Assembly (NCBI GenBank): GCA_020638135.1
Contig: JACKJE010000033.1
Location: forward strand, 1-26,586
Reading direction: 5' to 3'
Length of the DNA: 26,586 nucleotides
DNA from: Methylobacteriaceae bacterium
Lineage (GTDB): Bacteria; Pseudomonadota; Alphaproteobacteria; Rhizobiales; Beijerinckiaceae
In this document: in pieces, positions 7,496 through 14,659 of the stretch
How positions within the stretch are numbered: position 1 is the stretch's first letter
How the letters are laid out: the number at the start of each line of letters is the position of its first letter
Program-made: the position numbers and the translations under genes
Notes under the pieces: model-generated
The model's database searches: none
Seen by the model: only the letters and a program-made list of their open reading frames with translations
Told to the model about the DNA's origin: nothing

Positions 7496-8380
7496 ATGAC
7501 CAAACGCATTCGCAAGGCCGTTTTCCCCGTCGCCGGTCTCGGCACGCGCTTCCTGCCCGCCACCAAATCCGTGCCGAAGGAAATGCTGACCATCGTCGAC
7601 CGGCCCGTGCTGCAGCACGTCGTCGACGAGGCGAAGGAAGCCGGCATCGAGCATTTCATCTTCGTCACCGGCCGCGGCAAGCAAGTGATCGAAGACCATT
7701 TCGACATGTCCTACGAACTTGAGGACACGCTGCAGAAGCGCGGCAAGAAGAAGGAATACGATGCGTTGATGGCCGACCTGCCGGCGGCCGGCGCGACGTC
7801 CTTCACCCGCCAGCAGGCGCCGCTCGGCCTCGGCCATGCGGTCTGGTGCGCGCGCGACATCGTTGGCGACGAGCCTTTCGCCGTCATGCTGCCGGACATG
7901 GTGACCAAGGCGACCGGCAAGCTGAAGTCTCGCTGCCTGTCGCAATGCGTCGCGGCCTATGAGAAGCACGGCGGCAATATCATCGCGGTCGAGCAAGTGC
8001 CGATGGAGGAGACGCACCAGTACGGCGTCGTCTCGATCGGCAAGGACGAGGGCCATACGTTCGAGATCACTGGCATGGTGGAAAAGCCGCCGAAGGGCAC
8101 GGCGCCGTCGACCTCGATCATCTCCGGCCGCTACATCCTCGGCCCGGAAATCTTTGAGATACTGGAGACGCAGGAGCGTGGCGCGGGCGGCGAAATCCAG
8201 CTGACCGACGGCATGAAGACGCTGGCCAAGTCCCAGGCCTTCCACGGCGTGCGCTTCGACGGCGTCACCTATGACACGGGCGCCAAGATCGGCTTCCTGA
8301 TGGCGAACGCGGCTTTCGCGCTCGACAATCCGGAGCTGGCGGAAGCCTACAAGGCTGGCCTGAAGAAGCTGATGGGCTGA
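7496..8380 (+). CDS. galU: UTP-glucose-1-phosphate uridylyltransferase
   Basis: Cytosolic nucleotidyltransferase making UDP-glucose from UTP and glucose-1-phosphate, a precursor for exopolysaccharide, LPS and other glycans. 294 residues from the chosen ATG, a normal size for bacterial GalU. The N-terminal nucleotide-binding segment PVAGLGTRFLPATKSVPKEM is diagnostic, followed by PLGLGHAVWCA, VMLPDMV, ITGMVEKPP and the RYILGPEIFEIL block. An upstream in-frame codon at 7403 would add 31 residues without family similarity; the ATG at 7496 has GGACGAG just before it. With galE nearby it covers two steps of UDP-hexose supply. A strong hairpin follows the gene. Confidence 0.96.
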   Translation: MTKRIRKAVFPVAGLGTRFLPATKSVPKEMLTIVDRPVLQHVVDEAKEAGIEHFIFVTGRGKQVIEDHFDMSYELEDTLQKRGKKKEYDALMADLPAAGATSFTRQQAPLGLGHAVWCARDIVGDEPFAVMLPDMVTKATGKLKSRCLSQCVAAYEKHGGNIIAVEQVPMEETHQYGVVSIGKDEGHTFEITGMVEKPPKGTAPSTSIISGRYILGPEIFEILETQERGAGGEIQLTDGMKTLAKSQAFHGVRFDGVTYDTGAKIGFLMANAAFALDNPELAEAYKAGLKKLMG

Positions 8381-8392
8381 CTGGATCGCGTC

Positions 8393-8419
8393 GCCGGCCG
8401 CTACGTACGAGCGGCCGGC
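8393..8419 (+). terminator. Rho-independent-like hairpin after galU
   Basis: GCCGGCCGCT at 8393-8402 pairs perfectly with AGCGGCCGGC at 8410-8419 around the 7-base loop ACGTACG. The following bases are T-rich only in part (TTCGTGCTTTC). It begins 12 bases after the galU stop, and could also serve the minus-strand NsrR operon arriving from the right. Confidence 0.7.
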
Positions 8420-8440
8420 TTCGTGCTTTCATCGAGAGGC

Positions 8441-8539
8441 CTAACCCGTGCTCCAGATTCGCGGGCTCCTGATGCTGGCGATCTCCTCGGTCCACTCGGC
8501 CGGATCGACCAGATAGGCTTTCTTGTCCAACTCAGGCAT
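8441..8539 (-). pseudogene. Truncated DsrC/TusE-like ORF (32 codons)
   Basis: The ATG at 8539 overlaps the end of the NsrR-like gene (8532) by 8 bases, which suggests coupled translation. The predicted peptide MPELDKKAYLVDPAEWTEEI resembles the N-terminus of DsrC/TusE sulfur-carrier proteins, where a 'GYLVDPxxWTxEIA'-type segment opens the fold. It then runs into unrelated residues (ASIRSPRIWSTG) and a stop. Family proteins are about 105-110 residues and end with a conserved cysteine; no continuation is possible because the galU terminator lies just beyond. I read it as the remnant of a deleted dsrC-like gene. It could instead be a genuine small protein with chance similarity. Confidence 0.45.
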
Positions 8540-8987
8540 TGGTCATTTCCTTCTGGCGTTTGGCGATGGCGGCGAACCAGCGTCCCGCCAGGCAGTCGGC
8601 GAGCGTGAAGCGGTCGAGGCTTTCGAAGAACGCGTCGCGCGCCTCGGCGAACATGCCGCGCAGACGGCAGCCGCAATCGATGGCGCAGTCGCCGCCGTCC
8701 GACCTGAAACATTCGACGAGCGCCTGTCCGGTCTCGAGATCGCGAACGAGCGCGCCGAGATTGATGTCTGTTGGCTCCTTGGCGAGGCCGACGCCGCCGG
8801 CGGCGCCGCGCATCGTGCGCAGCAGCCCGAGCGCGGCGAGTTCCTGGACGATCTTGTGCAGATGATTGCGCGAGAGGCCGCCGAGAAGTTCGGCGATCGC
8901 CTCGACCTTGAGCGTGCGGCCGGGCTCCTGTCTGCCCAGTAGCATCAGCAAGCGCAAGGCATAGTCGGTCGAGGCGAGAAGACGCAT
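8532..8987 (-). CDS. nsrR: Rrf2-family transcriptional regulator, NsrR-like
   Basis: A 151-residue winged-helix repressor of the Rrf2 family, probably an Fe-S nitric oxide sensor. The N-terminus MRLLASTDYALRLLMLLG and the HTH region (IAELLGGLSRNHLHKIVQEL, then GLLRTMRGAAGGVGLAK) are typical. Cys93, Cys101 and Cys107 lie in CFRSDGGDCAIDCGCRLRG and match the three-cysteine arrangement of NsrR; Cys105 is an extra cysteine. The start at 8987 is chosen because upstream in-frame codons add no Rrf2 similarity. It is divergent from nnrS, a classic NsrR-regulated NO-response gene, with palindromic sites between them, so autoregulation and control of nnrS are likely (inference). IscR is less likely given the neighbour. 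Confidence 0.85.
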   Translation of the reverse strand: MRLLASTDYALRLLMLLGRQEPGRTLKVEAIAELLGGLSRNHLHKIVQELAALGLLRTMRGAAGGVGLAKEPTDINLGALVRDLETGQALVECFRSDGGDCAIDCGCRLRGMFAEARDAFFESLDRFTLADCLAGRWFAAIAKRQKEMTNA

Positions 8988-9012
8988 GACAGTCCCGGTC
9001 GGCGCGGTTGAA

Positions 9013-9033
9013 TGTCGTATTGACAATACCACA
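9013..9033. promoter_or_regulatory. Candidate NsrR operator 1 (near-perfect palindrome)
   Basis: TGTcGTATT and AATACcACA flank a central GAC; nine of ten positions on each side pair. It overlaps the proposed -35 of the nnrS promoter and the start-site region of the proposed nsrR promoter. An Rrf2 dimer is the obvious candidate ligand given the flanking genes. Confidence 0.55.
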
Positions 9034-9049
9034 ATAGCGATCCTAATAA
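9020..9049 (+). promoter_or_regulatory. Candidate nnrS promoter
   Basis: TTGACA at 9020-9025 and TAATAA at 9044-9049 are separated by 18 bases and resemble sigma70 -35/-10 elements. The -35 lies inside the palindrome centred on 9023. The nnrS start codon is about 80 bases downstream. Confidence 0.5.
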
Positions 9050-9060
9050 AATGGCATCAA
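9031..9060 (-). promoter_or_regulatory. Candidate nsrR promoter (divergent)
   Basis: Reading the minus strand, TTGATG (9060-9055) and TATTGT (9036-9031) are separated by 18 bases. Transcription would begin near 9023, at the centre of operator 1. The -10 matches the consensus at only four of six positions. Confidence 0.35.
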
Positions 9061-9070
9061 GGATACCACA
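9050..9070. promoter_or_regulatory. Candidate NsrR operator 2 (direct copy of one arm)
   Basis: ATACCACAAT at 9063-9072 repeats the same ten bases at 9026-9035. Around it TGGcATC-AAG-GATaCCA forms a weaker palindrome centred on 9060, exactly 37 bases from the first centre. It lies just downstream of the proposed nnrS -10. Confidence 0.4.
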
Positions 9071-9128
9071 ATGATCGCAGCTGGCGCCGAACTGCTGGCG
9101 GTGGTCGCATCCCGAGTCGAGGCGCATC

Positions 9129-10313
9129 ATGGCTCCGGTCCGTCGTCTCAAGCCCTATGCCGGGCCCGCTCTGTTCAGCTACGGCTTCCGGCCGTATTTC
9201 CTCGCAGGCGCGATCTTCGGCGCTCTCGCCATCGCCCTGTGGCTGCCGCAATATGAGGGCGTCTTTGCGCCGCCTGGCGCTCTGGCGCCCGTCGCTTGGC
9301 ATGCGCACGAGATGCTGTTCGGCTTCGCGCCGGCGATCATCACGGGCTTCCTGCTGACCGCCGTGCCGAACTGGACCGGGCGCCTGCCTTTGCAAGGCAG
9401 ACCGCTGATTGCGCTGCTGCTCGCCTGGTTTGCGGGGCGGATCGCTGTGGCGGCTTCCGCCTGGCTCGGCTGGGCGGCGACGATGGCTCTCGACTGCGCC
9501 TATCTTCTCATTCTCGCAGCCGTCGTCGGGCGCGAGATCGTCGCGGGGAAGAACTGGCGCAATCTGAAAGTGCTGGCGATCCTGTCGTTGATGCTTCTCT
9601 GCAATGTCGCCTTCCATCTGGAAGCGCACCTGACGGGCGTTGCATCCTATGCGCAGCGCGGCGCGATCGCTGCGACGCTGTTGCTCGTCATTCTGATCGG
9701 TGGGCGCGTGACGCCGAGTTTCACCCGCAACTGGCTTGTGCGCGAGAACCCCGGTCCGCTGCCGACGGCCGGCGGCAGGCTCGACAATTTCTTCGTCACG
9801 AGCGCGGCGCTTGCCGCTGCGGCGTGGGTCGCGTTTCCGCAAGGCGGGTGGACAGGCGCGTTGCTCGCGGTTGCGGGCTGTGCGCAGGTCGTGCGCCTGT
9901 CTCGCTGGTTGGGCTGGCGCGCGCGGCGGGATGTGCTGGTTCTGGTCCTGCACGTATTCTACGCCTTCATTCCCGTCGGCTATTTCCTTGCTGCGCTCGC
10001 CGCATGGCGGCCGGACCTCGTCGCATCGAGCGCAGGCGTGCACGCCTGGACGGTGGGAGCCGTCGGGGGAATGATCCTCGCGGTCATGACGCGTGCGAGC
10101 CTCGGCCATACCGGCCGTGCCTTGCGCGCGTCGCCCGCGACGATCGGCATATACATTGCCCTGGGCGTTGCGGCGGCGGCGCGTATCGTCGCCGCGCTGT
10201 CGCCGGCCTGGAGCCTGCCATTGCTGCATCTTGCCGCTGGCGCTTGGATTATCGCATTCGCGGGCTTTGCGATCGTCTATGGGCCTCTGCTCGCGCGCCC
10301 GCGGTCGCCCTGA
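9129..10313 (+). CDS. nnrS: NnrS family protein (nitric oxide response, membrane)
   Basis: A 394-residue polytopic inner-membrane protein of the NnrS family, which protects cells against nitrosative stress and is thought to bind haem and copper. Family signatures are FSYGFRPYFLAGAIF at the N-terminus, WHAHEMLFGFAPAIITGFLLTAVPNWTGRLPLQG, GGRVTPSFTRNWL, and MTRASLGHTGRAL. About 11-12 hydrophobic segments alternate through the chain. The start at 9129 has GAGGCG at 9119-9124. It is divergent from an NsrR-like regulator with palindromic sites in the shared promoter region, so induction by NO through loss of repression is expected (inference). No denitrification reductase genes are in the window. 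Confidence 0.93.
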   Translation: MAPVRRLKPYAGPALFSYGFRPYFLAGAIFGALAIALWLPQYEGVFAPPGALAPVAWHAHEMLFGFAPAIITGFLLTAVPNWTGRLPLQGRPLIALLLAWFAGRIAVAASAWLGWAATMALDCAYLLILAAVVGREIVAGKNWRNLKVLAILSLMLLCNVAFHLEAHLTGVASYAQRGAIAATLLLVILIGGRVTPSFTRNWLVRENPGPLPTAGGRLDNFFVTSAALAAAAWVAFPQGGWTGALLAVAGCAQVVRLSRWLGWRARRDVLVLVLHVFYAFIPVGYFLAALAAWRPDLVASSAGVHAWTVGAVGGMILAVMTRASLGHTGRALRASPATIGIYIALGVAAAARIVAALSPAWSLPLLHLAAGAWIIAFAGFAIVYGPLLARPRSP

Positions 10314-10337
10314 CCATAGAGCGACGCATCGGCGCGC

Positions 10338-12032
10338 TCACCGCTGCAGCCGCAGCCCGAGCAGGAAGATGTTGGCCGTGTAATCCGCGCCGGGCACGGT
10401 CGTCTTCAGCCGCTCGAAGGCGTAGCTCGCCTTTACGACGACTGTGCGCGTCAGGCTGTATTCCGCCTTCACGCCGGCGTTGATCATCCGTTCGTTGAGG
10501 CCCGTCGAACTGCCTGTGAAGGACGAGGCGATGTTCTCGCCCTGATACGACGTCACCTGATACGAAGCCTGTCCGGTGATCTTCAGGTTGCGCAGCAGGT
10601 CGTGCGCGATTTCGACCTGCGCCTTGCGCGCAATCGCGCCCGATGCGTTCGGCACGGTCGTTTCGTTGGTGGTGGTGGAACCGCGCAGCGTCACTGTCGT
10701 CAGCGGCGTCGCCGTATAGATCAGCGCGGCGTCGAAGGTCGGGCCGCGCAGCCGGACAAGGCGCGGGTCGGCGTATTCGCGCTCGACATAGCCGCCTGAC
10801 GCCTCGCCCTTCAGCTTGCCGTCGATTTCGAAGGTTGCGCCGGCGCGCAGCGCATAGCCATGCGAATTGCGCCGGAAGCCGTTGACGTCGGCGGCGTGAT
10901 CATAGGTGCGCTGATCGATCGTCGCTTCGACAAAGGGTTTGAACAGCGGCGAGACTTCGTAGCTCACGCGCGGCCGTACGCCGACCGTCGTGTAGTCGTT
11001 GAGATGCAATTGCTGGATCGAGCCGTCGGAGAAAGTCGCGTCGCCGGTTTCGGCGCGTTCAATCGTGCCGCGCAGCGACAGTTCGAGACGATTGAACTTG
11101 TGGGTAGCGCCGACATAGCCCGACGTGTTCCAGCTGATCGGCTGGTTGGTCGAGGAAATGTTGGTCGAGCCCGGCTGGATTTCCGGCGAACCCGAACGGA
11201 TCGTCGTCACATTGGCGGCGCCGCCATAGTCGAAGGACGAGTCGCGGGTGACGTCGATGCGGCCGTCGATCTTGGCGGCCGCTTCGGGGCGGTTGACGTT
11301 CTTGATTTGCAGATAGTCGGCGTAGCCGGCGCGCAATTCGCCCTTGAGCGAATGCACCGACCACATCGATTCGAAAGCGACGCCGGCGTCGACGCGGCCG
11401 AGCGTCGAGCCCTTGCTGGGGTTGTGGACGCGGCCCGGATTGGTGTCGTAGCCGAAGGCGCCTTCGATATAGGGTTTCAGGCGCAACGAGCCGACATCGA
11501 TGCCGGTCGGCTCGAACGGGCTGGCTTCCGGCGGCTTCGCCCGCTTGACGGGAATGGTCGGCACGACCGCGACGCCGGTCGGGGGCGGCGGCGGGGCCTG
11601 CCTGTCGTCGATCGCGCGCTGGCGCGCCTGCCGGCGCAGGACATAGGAGTTCTTGTATGGCTCGAGCGGCGGCAGGGGCGGCTTGCCCGCGCGCGCCGGC
11701 GGGTAGGGCTTGGGCAGCTTCTGCGGCTTGCGCGGCTTGCCGTAGTTGATCGCGGAGCCGGGGGCAGGGTCGCCGGTTCCCGCTGAATAGGTGGCGGGCA
11801 GGGGCGGCGCGGTCCCGCCCTTGCGGGCGGCGGCCAGCGCCGAGTCGCGTTCGGCGAGCGGCCGCAATTGCGGGGCGACGGCGCCGCGCAGGCCGGCGCC
11901 GGAGCCCGAGCCCGCGTCTTGGTCGGCCTCCTGGGCGCGCGCGGCCGTGACGGCGAGCGCCAGCGCCAGCGCGGCCACGCCCGCAGCCAGCGTTGCAATC
12001 TCGATCCCTCGCCTTGGCCCTGAACGCGCCAC
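10338..12032 (-). CDS. Outer-membrane beta-barrel protein with proline-rich N-terminal linker
   Basis: A 564-residue exported protein. The start is GTG at 12032 with GGGGACGAC just upstream. A signal peptide (roughly residues 10-33, ending AARA-QEA) is followed by a low-complexity, Pro/Lys-rich stretch (to about residue 165, e.g. YGKPRKPQKLPKPYPPARAG). The remainder has alternating polar/hydrophobic strands, aromatic residues and repeated 'GYxxxxNRxxxxLRG'-like hairpins, as in alphaproteobacterial beta-barrel proteins of the surface-oligomer/OMP type (LKPYIEGAFGYDTNPGR opens the barrel). The chain ends LLGLRLQR rather than with a terminal Phe. Function is unknown. It ends convergent to nnrS (24 bases apart) and is divergent from tolQ. 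Confidence 0.75.
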   Translation of the reverse strand: MARSGPRRGIEIATLAAGVAALALALAVTAARAQEADQDAGSGSGAGLRGAVAPQLRPLAERDSALAAARKGGTAPPLPATYSAGTGDPAPGSAINYGKPRKPQKLPKPYPPARAGKPPLPPLEPYKNSYVLRRQARQRAIDDRQAPPPPPTGVAVVPTIPVKRAKPPEASPFEPTGIDVGSLRLKPYIEGAFGYDTNPGRVHNPSKGSTLGRVDAGVAFESMWSVHSLKGELRAGYADYLQIKNVNRPEAAAKIDGRIDVTRDSSFDYGGAANVTTIRSGSPEIQPGSTNISSTNQPISWNTSGYVGATHKFNRLELSLRGTIERAETGDATFSDGSIQQLHLNDYTTVGVRPRVSYEVSPLFKPFVEATIDQRTYDHAADVNGFRRNSHGYALRAGATFEIDGKLKGEASGGYVEREYADPRLVRLRGPTFDAALIYTATPLTTVTLRGSTTTNETTVPNASGAIARKAQVEIAHDLLRNLKITGQASYQVTSYQGENIASSFTGSSTGLNERMINAGVKAEYSLTRTVVVKASYAFERLKTTVPGADYTANIFLLGLRLQR

Positions 12033-12092
12033 GTCGTCCCCGAATGGCGCCAGATCCGCTGCGCCTGCGGGGCGAGATTGCGGGAAATATGG

Positions 12093-12107
12093 TTAATACC
12101 GGCTTAA
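12093..12107. promoter_or_regulatory. CtrA-like box upstream of tolQ
   Basis: TTAA-TACCGGC-TTAA fits the TTAA-N7-TTAA recognition pattern of the alphaproteobacterial cell-cycle regulator CtrA. It lies in the 276-base gap between the divergent beta-barrel gene and tolQ. Two further TTAA copies nearby (in GTTAACC and CCTTAAC, about 12143-12164) are 13 bases apart and do not fit the spacing. I see no other clear promoter in the gap. Confidence 0.35.
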
Positions 12108-12308
12108 ATCGGGGTCCCGGGCGGACGATTCGTAACCGAAAGTTAACCCTGAGAAGGCCTTAACTAGCGGGAGATATTCCTGCTTCGGGTCTGCGGTCCC
12201 CGGAGCCCCACAATTGACGGATTCAGCGGGCAAGGACGCCCGCATTCGCCGTGTCCGGACTGCGATCATGCGAGGTCGGATCGCCGACTTCGGAAAGAAG
12301 GAAAGACG

Positions 12309-13021
12309 ATGAATCCTGCCGAACTGGCCGCCCCGGTCGCCGAAGTGTCGATCTGGAGCATGTTCCTGCACGCCTCCATCGTCGTGCAGGCGGTGATGAT
12401 CGGTCTGCTCGCCGCTTCCGTCTGGTGCTGGACGATCATCGTCGACAAGGCGCTGCTGTTCCGCCGCACGCGCAAGGCGATGGACAATTTCGAGGAGACC
12501 TTCTGGTCCGGCCGTTCGCTGGAGGAACTTTACACGACGCTGAGCGAGCGTCCGACCTCGGGCATGGCCTCGCTGTTCGTCGCCGCCATGCGCGAGTGGA
12601 AGCGCTCGTTCCAATCGGCCGGCGCCTCCTTCGTCGGCCTGCAGGCGCGCATCGAAAAAGTGCTCGACGTTTCGATCGCGCGCGAGGTCGAGAAACTGGA
12701 ATCCAATCTGCTGGTGCTCGCCACCGTCGCTTCCGCCGGCCCGTTCGTCGGCCTGTTCGGCACTGTCTGGGGCATCATGACTTCGTTCCGCTCGATCGCG
12801 GCGTCCAGAACACCTCGCTCGCCGTCGTCGCGCCGGGCATTGCGGAAGCCCTGTTCGCCACGGCGATCGGCCTGTTCGCGGCGATCCCGGCGCTGATCGC
12901 CTACAACAAGATGCAGGGCGACGTCGCCAAGACGCAAGCGCGGCTCGAGAGTTTCGCCGACAGATTCTCCGCCATCCTGTCGCGCCAGATCGACCAGCAC
13001 GCCGGCGACCGCGCGGCGTAA
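12309..13021 (+). pseudogene. tolQ: TolQ, interrupted by a 1-base deletion (or sequence error)
   Basis: Inner-membrane channel subunit of the Tol-Pal system, which uses proton motive force with TolR to energise TolA and constrict the outer membrane at division. The N-terminal frame reads normally from MNPAELAAPVAEVSIWSMFL, through the first membrane segment, to GPFVGLFGTVWGIMTSFRSIAAS (residue 166). After TCC at 12804-12806 the sequence needs one more base. In the next frame it continues perfectly as NTSLAVVAPGIAEALFATAIGLFAAIPALIAYNKMQ to 13021. The restored protein would be 237 residues, normal for TolQ. Without repair the product is a 195-residue protein lacking the third membrane helix. 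Since both halves are well conserved and tolR follows 13 bases later, a base missing from a C-run is the simplest explanation. Confidence 0.88.
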
Positions 13022-13034
13022 GGGAGCACGTTCC

Positions 13035-13478
13035 ATGGGCATGTCGATGGCCGCAGGCCGCGGGCGGCGCAGACGCCGGGGCGTTCCGCGCTACGGCGCG
13101 ATGGCCGACATCAACATGACGCCGTTCATCGACGTCATGCTCGTTCTGCTCATCATCTTCATGGTGGCGGCGCCGCTGCTCGCGACCGGCGTCGCGGTCG
13201 ATCTGCCACAGACCAAGTCCGCGCCGCTCAACATCGAGCAGAAGCCGGTGTCGATCTCGATCGACGAGAAGGGCCAGATATTCCTGATGGACCAGCAGGT
13301 CGCCATCGAGCAACTCGTCGAGAAATTGAAGGCCGCCGCCAAGGCCGGCGCCGACGAGCGCGTCTATGTACGCGGCTCGAAGGCGGTGAACTACGGCCGC
13401 GTCGCGGAAGTGATGTCGCTGGTGACCGGCGCCGGTTTCAAGAAGGTGGCGCTCGTCACCGAGCCGGAGCGGAAGTGA
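13035..13478 (+). CDS. tolR: TolR, Tol-Pal proton channel subunit
   Basis: A 147-residue inner-membrane protein of the ExbD/TolR family, partner of TolQ in the ion-driven motor. A basic cytoplasmic N-terminus (RGRRRRRGVPRYG) precedes the single membrane helix ADINMTPFIDVMLVLLIIFMVAAPLL. Asp33 in FIDVM matches the essential channel aspartate. The periplasmic domain follows (VDLPQTKSAPLNIEQKPVSISID ... VYVRGSKAVNYGRVAEVMSL). It is intact, 13 bases after tolQ and 7 bases before the tolA start, so co-transcribed and probably coupled. Confidence 0.95.
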   Translation: MGMSMAAGRGRRRRRGVPRYGAMADINMTPFIDVMLVLLIIFMVAAPLLATGVAVDLPQTKSAPLNIEQKPVSISIDEKGQIFLMDQQVAIEQLVEKLKAAAKAGADERVYVRGSKAVNYGRVAEVMSLVTGAGFKKVALVTEPERK

Positions 13479-13485
13479 GGCGCGC

Positions 13486-14626
13486 TTGGCGTTTTCGCGG
13501 AAAGAACCCGGTCTGATCGTCTCGGCGGCGGCGCATACGACGCTGCTCGCCGCGACACTGCTCGCGTTCAATTCGCCCGCGAAATACGACGACGCGAAGG
13601 AAGCGATCCCGGTCGAGATGATCACCGACCAGGCCTTCAGCCAGATTTCCAAGGGCGAGAAGATCGCCAAGGAGGTCAAGCCGGTCCAGAAGGCCGACAA
13701 GGTCGCCGACGTGCACGAGCTGAAGCCGACGCCGCCGATGGCGGAGGCGAAGAAGGACGTGCCGCTGCCGCCCTCGCCGCTGAAGCGGCTGCGCGACCCC
13801 GGCGAGGACGAGGCGGCAAAAGCCCGAGCCGCAGAAGACGGCGGCGCTGCCGCCGCCACGCCCGCCGCTGGAAGAGACCAAGCCCGCGCCCGAACCGCCG
13901 AAGCGGCCGGAGCCGCCGAAGGCGCAGGCCAAGCCCGAGCCGAAGCCGGAGCCCAAGCACGAGCCGGAGGAGGCCGAGACCGTCGCGCCGAAGCCGCCGC
14001 AGCGGCCGAAGATCGAGCCGAAGCACGAAGCCAAGCACGAGACGAAACCGCCGCCCAAGCCGCCGGAAAAGCCGCGCCTGAAGACGGACGAGGTCGCCAA
14101 ACTGCTGGCGAAGACGAAGACCGACGACAAGCACGAGAAGCCCGCTGTCAAGCCGAAATCCGGCGCGGAAAGCGACGAGAAGCGCTCGAAGTTCGACACC
14201 AATGCGATCTCGCGACTGCTCGATCACGACAAGCCGCAGGCGACCGGTTCGCGCGGCCGCGAAGTGGTGCGCACGGCCTCGCTCGGCACGGCGACCGGGA
14301 CGTCGCAGCGCATGGCGCCGAACATGATGGACGCGCTCAACAGCCTGATGATGGAGCAGTGGATGCGCTGCTGGCATTATTTCGGCACGAGCGGCGGCTC
14401 GAAATATTATCCGATGATCACGCTGAAATTCCGTCCCGACGGCAGCCTCGCCGCCGAGCCGGTGCTGCGCAACCCGACGTCCGATCCCGCGCTGACCTCG
14501 CTCGCGGCCGCCGCGATGAACGCGGTGCGCGAATGCAATCCGATGAAGATACCGTCGCAATTCGCGCCCTATTTCGACCAGTGGAAGAGCCGCACCGTCG
14601 AATTCCGGCCCGACGAAATGCGCTGA
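13486..14626 (+). pseudogene. tolA: TolA, interrupted by a 1-base insertion (or sequence error)
   Basis: Inner-membrane-anchored periplasmic rod linking TolQR to Pal and TolB. The TTG start at 13486 has GTGAGG at 13475-13480 and gives SRKEPGLIVSAAAHTTLLAATLLAF, the N-terminal anchor. The frame reads well to GEDEAAK, then an A-run (13818-13821) holds one base too many. One frame over, from 13820, a classic Lys/Pro/Glu-rich TolA rod (KPEPQKTAALPPPRPPLEET..., then KPEPKPEPKHEPEEAE) runs without a stop into the TolA C-terminal domain (MEQWMRCWHYFGTSGG, YYPMITLKFRPDGSL, AVRECNPMKIP) and ends at 14626. Repaired length is about 379 residues. Unrepaired, the frame yields Ala/Arg-rich nonsense running to 14931 and into tolB. 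Confidence 0.87.
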
Positions 14627-14659
14627 TCAATCTTCGAGAACCTTCAGGACCAGAGCCTC

